64,000 nucleotides of DNA, from NCBI GenBank assembly GCA_947450765.1, contig CANFXC010000005.1, positions 1 to 64,000 of the forward strand, given 5' to 3'. A program made the translations under genes and the position numbers. This DNA is from Comamonadaceae bacterium (GTDB lineage: Bacteria > Pseudomonadota > Gammaproteobacteria > Burkholderiales > Burkholderiaceae_C). This document shows positions 61,465-64,000 of this stretch, in pieces. The notes under the pieces were generated by a model that made no database searches, was not told where the DNA came from, and saw only the letters and a program-made list of their open reading frames with translations. Within the stretch, counting starts at the first letter, position 1; each line of letters begins with the position of its first letter.

Positions 61465-62016
61465 TCACGACAAGGTGGTGCGCGCCAGCACCGCGCCGCT
61501 GGCATGGACGATCAGGACTTCTCCCATGGCGGTGAATTCGCCCGTGAGCGCCGTGATGTTGACCTGGTGTGTCACCCAGACTTCGAACTCGCCAGCGGGA
61601 ATCGCCTTGAGACGTCCCCGCAAGATGTGTGTGAGCGGCTCTGGCTGGCGGTCGTTATTGAAGGTCGAGTTGAGAGCCGGTAAAACCGTGTATGAACCGA
61701 AGGCCAGTTCGGCCGTGTCGCGGCCACGACACCAAGCGCTCGCATACACCGCGCGGGCTTGAAGCTGGCGGCTCTTGAACCATTGACCAATACGGCGCGA
61801 TTGATCTCGACCGGCCGCGCTCAAGTTGCGCTGGGTGCTGCAGTCGCCCAGCTTGAAGTCAGCGGGATCGCCAATGCCAGGGTCGGTTTCCGCATGCCGG
61901 AGCAGAACGACACACGCACCGGCGCGCAGCAAGGTCGCAATAGTTGTCGAGCTTTGGGCTTTGGCAAAAGTCCAATGGGTGCTCACAAGCAGGGCCAAAG
62001 CCGTTCGTCTTTTCAT
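61465..62016 (-). CDS. Exported histidine-phosphatase-family protein
   Basis: 183 residues. A signal-like N-terminus (RRTALALLVSTHWTFAKAQ) suggests export. The RHG-type motif is VVLLRHAETDPG (catalytic His near residue 41), then TQRNLSAAGRDQSRRIGQW, and the second His in VWVTHQVNITALTG. Family complete. The substrate is unknown: phosphoprotein, sugar phosphate or nucleotide. Its ATG at 62016 overlaps the KefB stop by 4 bases, so it is cotranslated with the antiporter. Confidence 0.88.
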   Translation of the reverse strand: MKRRTALALLVSTHWTFAKAQSSTTIATLLRAGACVVLLRHAETDPGIGDPADFKLGDCSTQRNLSAAGRDQSRRIGQWFKSRQLQARAVYASAWCRGRDTAELAFGSYTVLPALNSTFNNDRQPEPLTHILRGRLKAIPAGEFEVWVTHQVNITALTGEFTAMGEVLIVHASGAVLARTTLS

Positions 62017-64000
62017 GTGCTTCGCCCTCGCAGTAGTTTTTCTTCAGCGAGCGCCAACGCAGCCGGCGTGCCAGACAACACCAGCGTATCACCACCTTCC
62101 AGCCGTGTGTCATCTAACGCCGGCTGTGTCTGGCCATTGCTGCGGCGCAGGCTGACCACTTGGACCCCCACAGTTTGTAGCGCGATGGAGCCCAGAGAAG
62201 CACCAGCGGCTTTGATGGCGGGTGGCAAGATGACGGTTGATAAGCGCTCTTGTTCCAGCTCGTTGACGGAATCGTCGTCGGCGCCATGAAAATAACCGCG
62301 CAACAAGTTGTAGCGTGCGTCGCGCTGATCCTGCACCACGCGGATCACCCGGCGCATCGGCACGCCGACCAGCGCTAGCGCGTGGCTCGCCAGCATCAAG
62401 CTGCCTTCAATGGCTTCTGGCACGACTTCGGTGGCTCCCGCAGAGCGCAGTTTTTCAAGGTCGACATCATCGACTGTGCGGACGATCACTGGAACCGCCG
62501 GCGCGTGCGCGCGTGCATTGGCCAAGACCTTGATAGCACTAGCGGTGTTGAGGTAGGTCACGACCACGGCGCTGGCGCGCGCTAAGCCGGCCGCCATCAG
62601 TGATTGCAGGCGGACTGCATCGCCAAAAACCACCGAATTGCCGGCGGCCGCAGCCTTGCGGACGCGGTCCGGGTCGAGGTCGAGCGCAATGTAGGGAATG
62701 CCTTCCGCGTCAAGGATGCGGCCCAAGTTTTGGCCGCAACGGCCGTAGCCGCAAATGATGACATGCTGGTTGGTGTTGATGGCTTTGCGCGCAATGCTGG
62801 TCATTTGCAAGGACTGTTGCAGCCACTCGCTGCTCACCAAGCGCATGACAATGCGGTTGCTGCCCATGATGATGAAAGGTGTGGCCAGCATCGATAACAC
62901 CATCGCTGCGAGGATCGGGTTGAGCAAATTGGCCGGTACGAGGCTGTTGCTCTGTGCCAGCGTCAGCAAGACAAAGCCGAACTCGCCAGCCTGCGCGATG
63001 TACAAGCCGGTGCGCAGAGCGACCCCGTTGGTGGCGCCCAGGGCTTTGGCCAGCAGCGTTACCAGTACCAGCTTGAGCAGCACGGGAAGGAGTAGCAGCA
63101 AGAGTACCAAAGGCCAGCGGGTGATCACTTCATGCCAGTCGAGCATCATGCCGATGCTGATGAAAAATAGGCCGAGCAAGACGTCATGAAATGGCCGTAT
63201 ATCGGTTTCAACCTGATGCTTGTATTCGGTTTCCGAGATCAGCATGCCCGCAATGAAGGCGCCCAGCGCCAAGCTCAAGCCTGCCAATTCGGTCAGCCAC
63301 GCCAAACTCAAGGTAACCAGCAGCAAGTTAAGAACGAACAACTCTTCGCTTTTGCGCCTGGCGACGATGGTCAACCACCAGCGCATGACACGCTGTCCAC
63401 CGATCAGCAGCAGCCCGACCAGCACCGAAGCCTTGAGCAGGGCCAGACCCAGCGCGCCAAAAAGGTGTTCCGGGCGTGAGCCCAAGGCTGGGATCAACAC
63501 CAGCAGCGGCACCACCGCTAAGTCTTGGAACAGCAAGATACCCATCACACGCTTACCGTGCTCGGACTCCAACTCCAGCCGCTCCGACAACAGCTTGACG
63601 ACCAGTGCCGTGCTGCTCATGGCCACCGCGCCTGACAAAGCCAGTGCCGTCTGCCAATCCAACTTCCACCAGACAGGCGCAGCAAGTGTCAGTAGCACAG
63701 AGCCGGCCATCACCAGCAGCATGGTCAACACCACTTGGTACAGACCCAGACCAAACACATGACGACGCATCGAGCGCAGTTTGGGCAGGTTGAACTCCAA
63801 CCCGATCACGAACATCAGGAAGACCACACCAAATTCACCTAAATGGCGAACGCCTGCTGCGTCTTGCGCCAAGCCCAAGGCATTGGGTCCAATGATCACG
63901 CCTGCCGTCAAGTAGCCCAACATCGGGGGCAGTTTGAGCGAGCGGCATGCCACCACGCCGAGCACGGCAGCCAGCAGGTAAAAGAGCGTGAGTTCGAGCC
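62013..64000 (-). CDS. Potassium/proton antiporter, KefB/KefC family, cut by the right edge
   Basis: At least 662 codons visible; the frame stays open to base 64000 (upstream codons spell LELTLFYLLAAVLGVV), so a few N-terminal residues are missing. The Na+/H+ exchanger domain has about 12 helices (MLGYLTAGVIIGPNALGL; LALSGAVAMSSTALVVKLLS; LLFQDLAVVPLLVL). A TrkA-N domain follows (VIICGYGRCGQNLGRIL), then a TrkA-C domain (LGSIALQTVGVQVVSLRRS). It exchanges cations across the inner membrane under nucleotide control. Glutathione control as in KefC is possible but not proven. Confidence 0.93.
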   Translation of the reverse strand, partial: LELTLFYLLAAVLGVVACRSLKLPPMLGYLTAGVIIGPNALGLAQDAAGVRHLGEFGVVFLMFVIGLEFNLPKLRSMRRHVFGLGLYQVVLTMLLVMAGSVLLTLAAPVWWKLDWQTALALSGAVAMSSTALVVKLLSERLELESEHGKRVMGILLFQDLAVVPLLVLIPALGSRPEHLFGALGLALLKASVLVGLLLIGGQRVMRWWLTIVARRKSEELFVLNLLLVTLSLAWLTELAGLSLALGAFIAGMLISETEYKHQVETDIRPFHDVLLGLFFISIGMMLDWHEVITRWPLVLLLLLLPVLLKLVLVTLLAKALGATNGVALRTGLYIAQAGEFGFVLLTLAQSNSLVPANLLNPILAAMVLSMLATPFIIMGSNRIVMRLVSSEWLQQSLQMTSIARKAINTNQHVIICGYGRCGQNLGRILDAEGIPYIALDLDPDRVRKAAAAGNSVVFGDAVRLQSLMAAGLARASAVVVTYLNTASAIKVLANARAHAPAVPVIVRTVDDVDLEKLRSAGATEVVPEAIEGSLMLASHALALVGVPMRRVIRVVQDQRDARYNLLRGYFHGADDDSVNELEQERLSTVILPPAIKAAGASLGSIALQTVGVQVVSLRRSNGQTQPALDDTRLEGGDTLVLSGTPAALALAEEKLLRGRST

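Overview
This window is bacterial chromosome around the replication origin, most likely from a member of the Comamonadaceae (Burkholderiales, Betaproteobacteria; Rhodoferax/Polaromonas-like). Supporting signs are a methionine synthase split into two genes with an S-adenosylhomocysteine (SAH) riboswitch, an orphan Bug/TctC-type binding protein, the order dnaA-dnaN-gyrB without recF, and moderately high GC. The assignment is by family resemblance only. Both ends cut through genes: metH (second part) at the left and a KefB-type antiporter at the right.

Layout. 1-2.3 kb: split metH with a small lipoprotein gene and an SAH riboswitch between the two parts. 2.4-9.7 kb: rhodanese, RecQ, a four-gene polar amino-acid ABC importer, a glycine-rich lipoprotein and an unlisted 55-residue membrane protein. 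10-18.2 kb: GTP-dependent PEP carboxykinase, a membrane protein, a LysR regulator translationally coupled to a phosphoesterase, a fasciclin protein, a TetR regulator and an orphan PAS/GAF sensor kinase. 18.3-22.1 kb: a tight TctC / MmgE-PrpD / MmgE-PrpD operon. 22.3-31 kb: esterase, flavin reductase, a MacAB/DevBCA-like exporter, cobalamin adenosyltransferase, an FAD-linked lactate/glycolate-type dehydrogenase and a membrane protein. 31.1-37.6 kb: one leftward operon, vapB-vapC-mnmG-rsmG-lysE-parA-hydrolase-parB, with two parS sites inside rsmG and mnmG. 37.8-46.5 kb: thiolase, Old Yellow Enzyme, a divergent copper module (copA versus copZ-cueR), a Spy-like protein, NnrU and an EEP-family protein. 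46.6-59.1 kb: minCDE, YjdM, then gyrB, dnaN and dnaA leftward, and rpmH-rnpA-yidD-yidC-mnmE rightward, with DnaA boxes on both sides of dnaA. 59.1-64 kb: a leftward operon kefB-phosphatase-apt-rraA-like-dapA-like.

How the genes work together. The origin block holds replication initiation (DnaA, DnaN, GyrB), chromosome segregation (ParA, ParB and two parS sites about 19-20 kb from dnaA), division-site placement (MinCDE), tRNA wobble modification (MnmE plus MnmG) and membrane insertion (YidC, YidD). Copper handling is a complete small circuit: sensor, chaperone and exporter share one intergenic region with two similar MerR-type operators. The cobalamin adenosyltransferase can supply adenosylcobalamin; MetH uses methylcobalamin.

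I found no CRISPR array, tRNA, rRNA, insertion sequence or prophage. The most unusual points are the vapBC toxin-antitoxin pair ending 3 bp before mnmG at the head of the parAB operon, the hydrolase between parA and parB, the riboswitch placed between two metH parts, and the TctC/PrpD/PrpD and RraA/DapA gene sets, whose substrates cannot be read from sequence.
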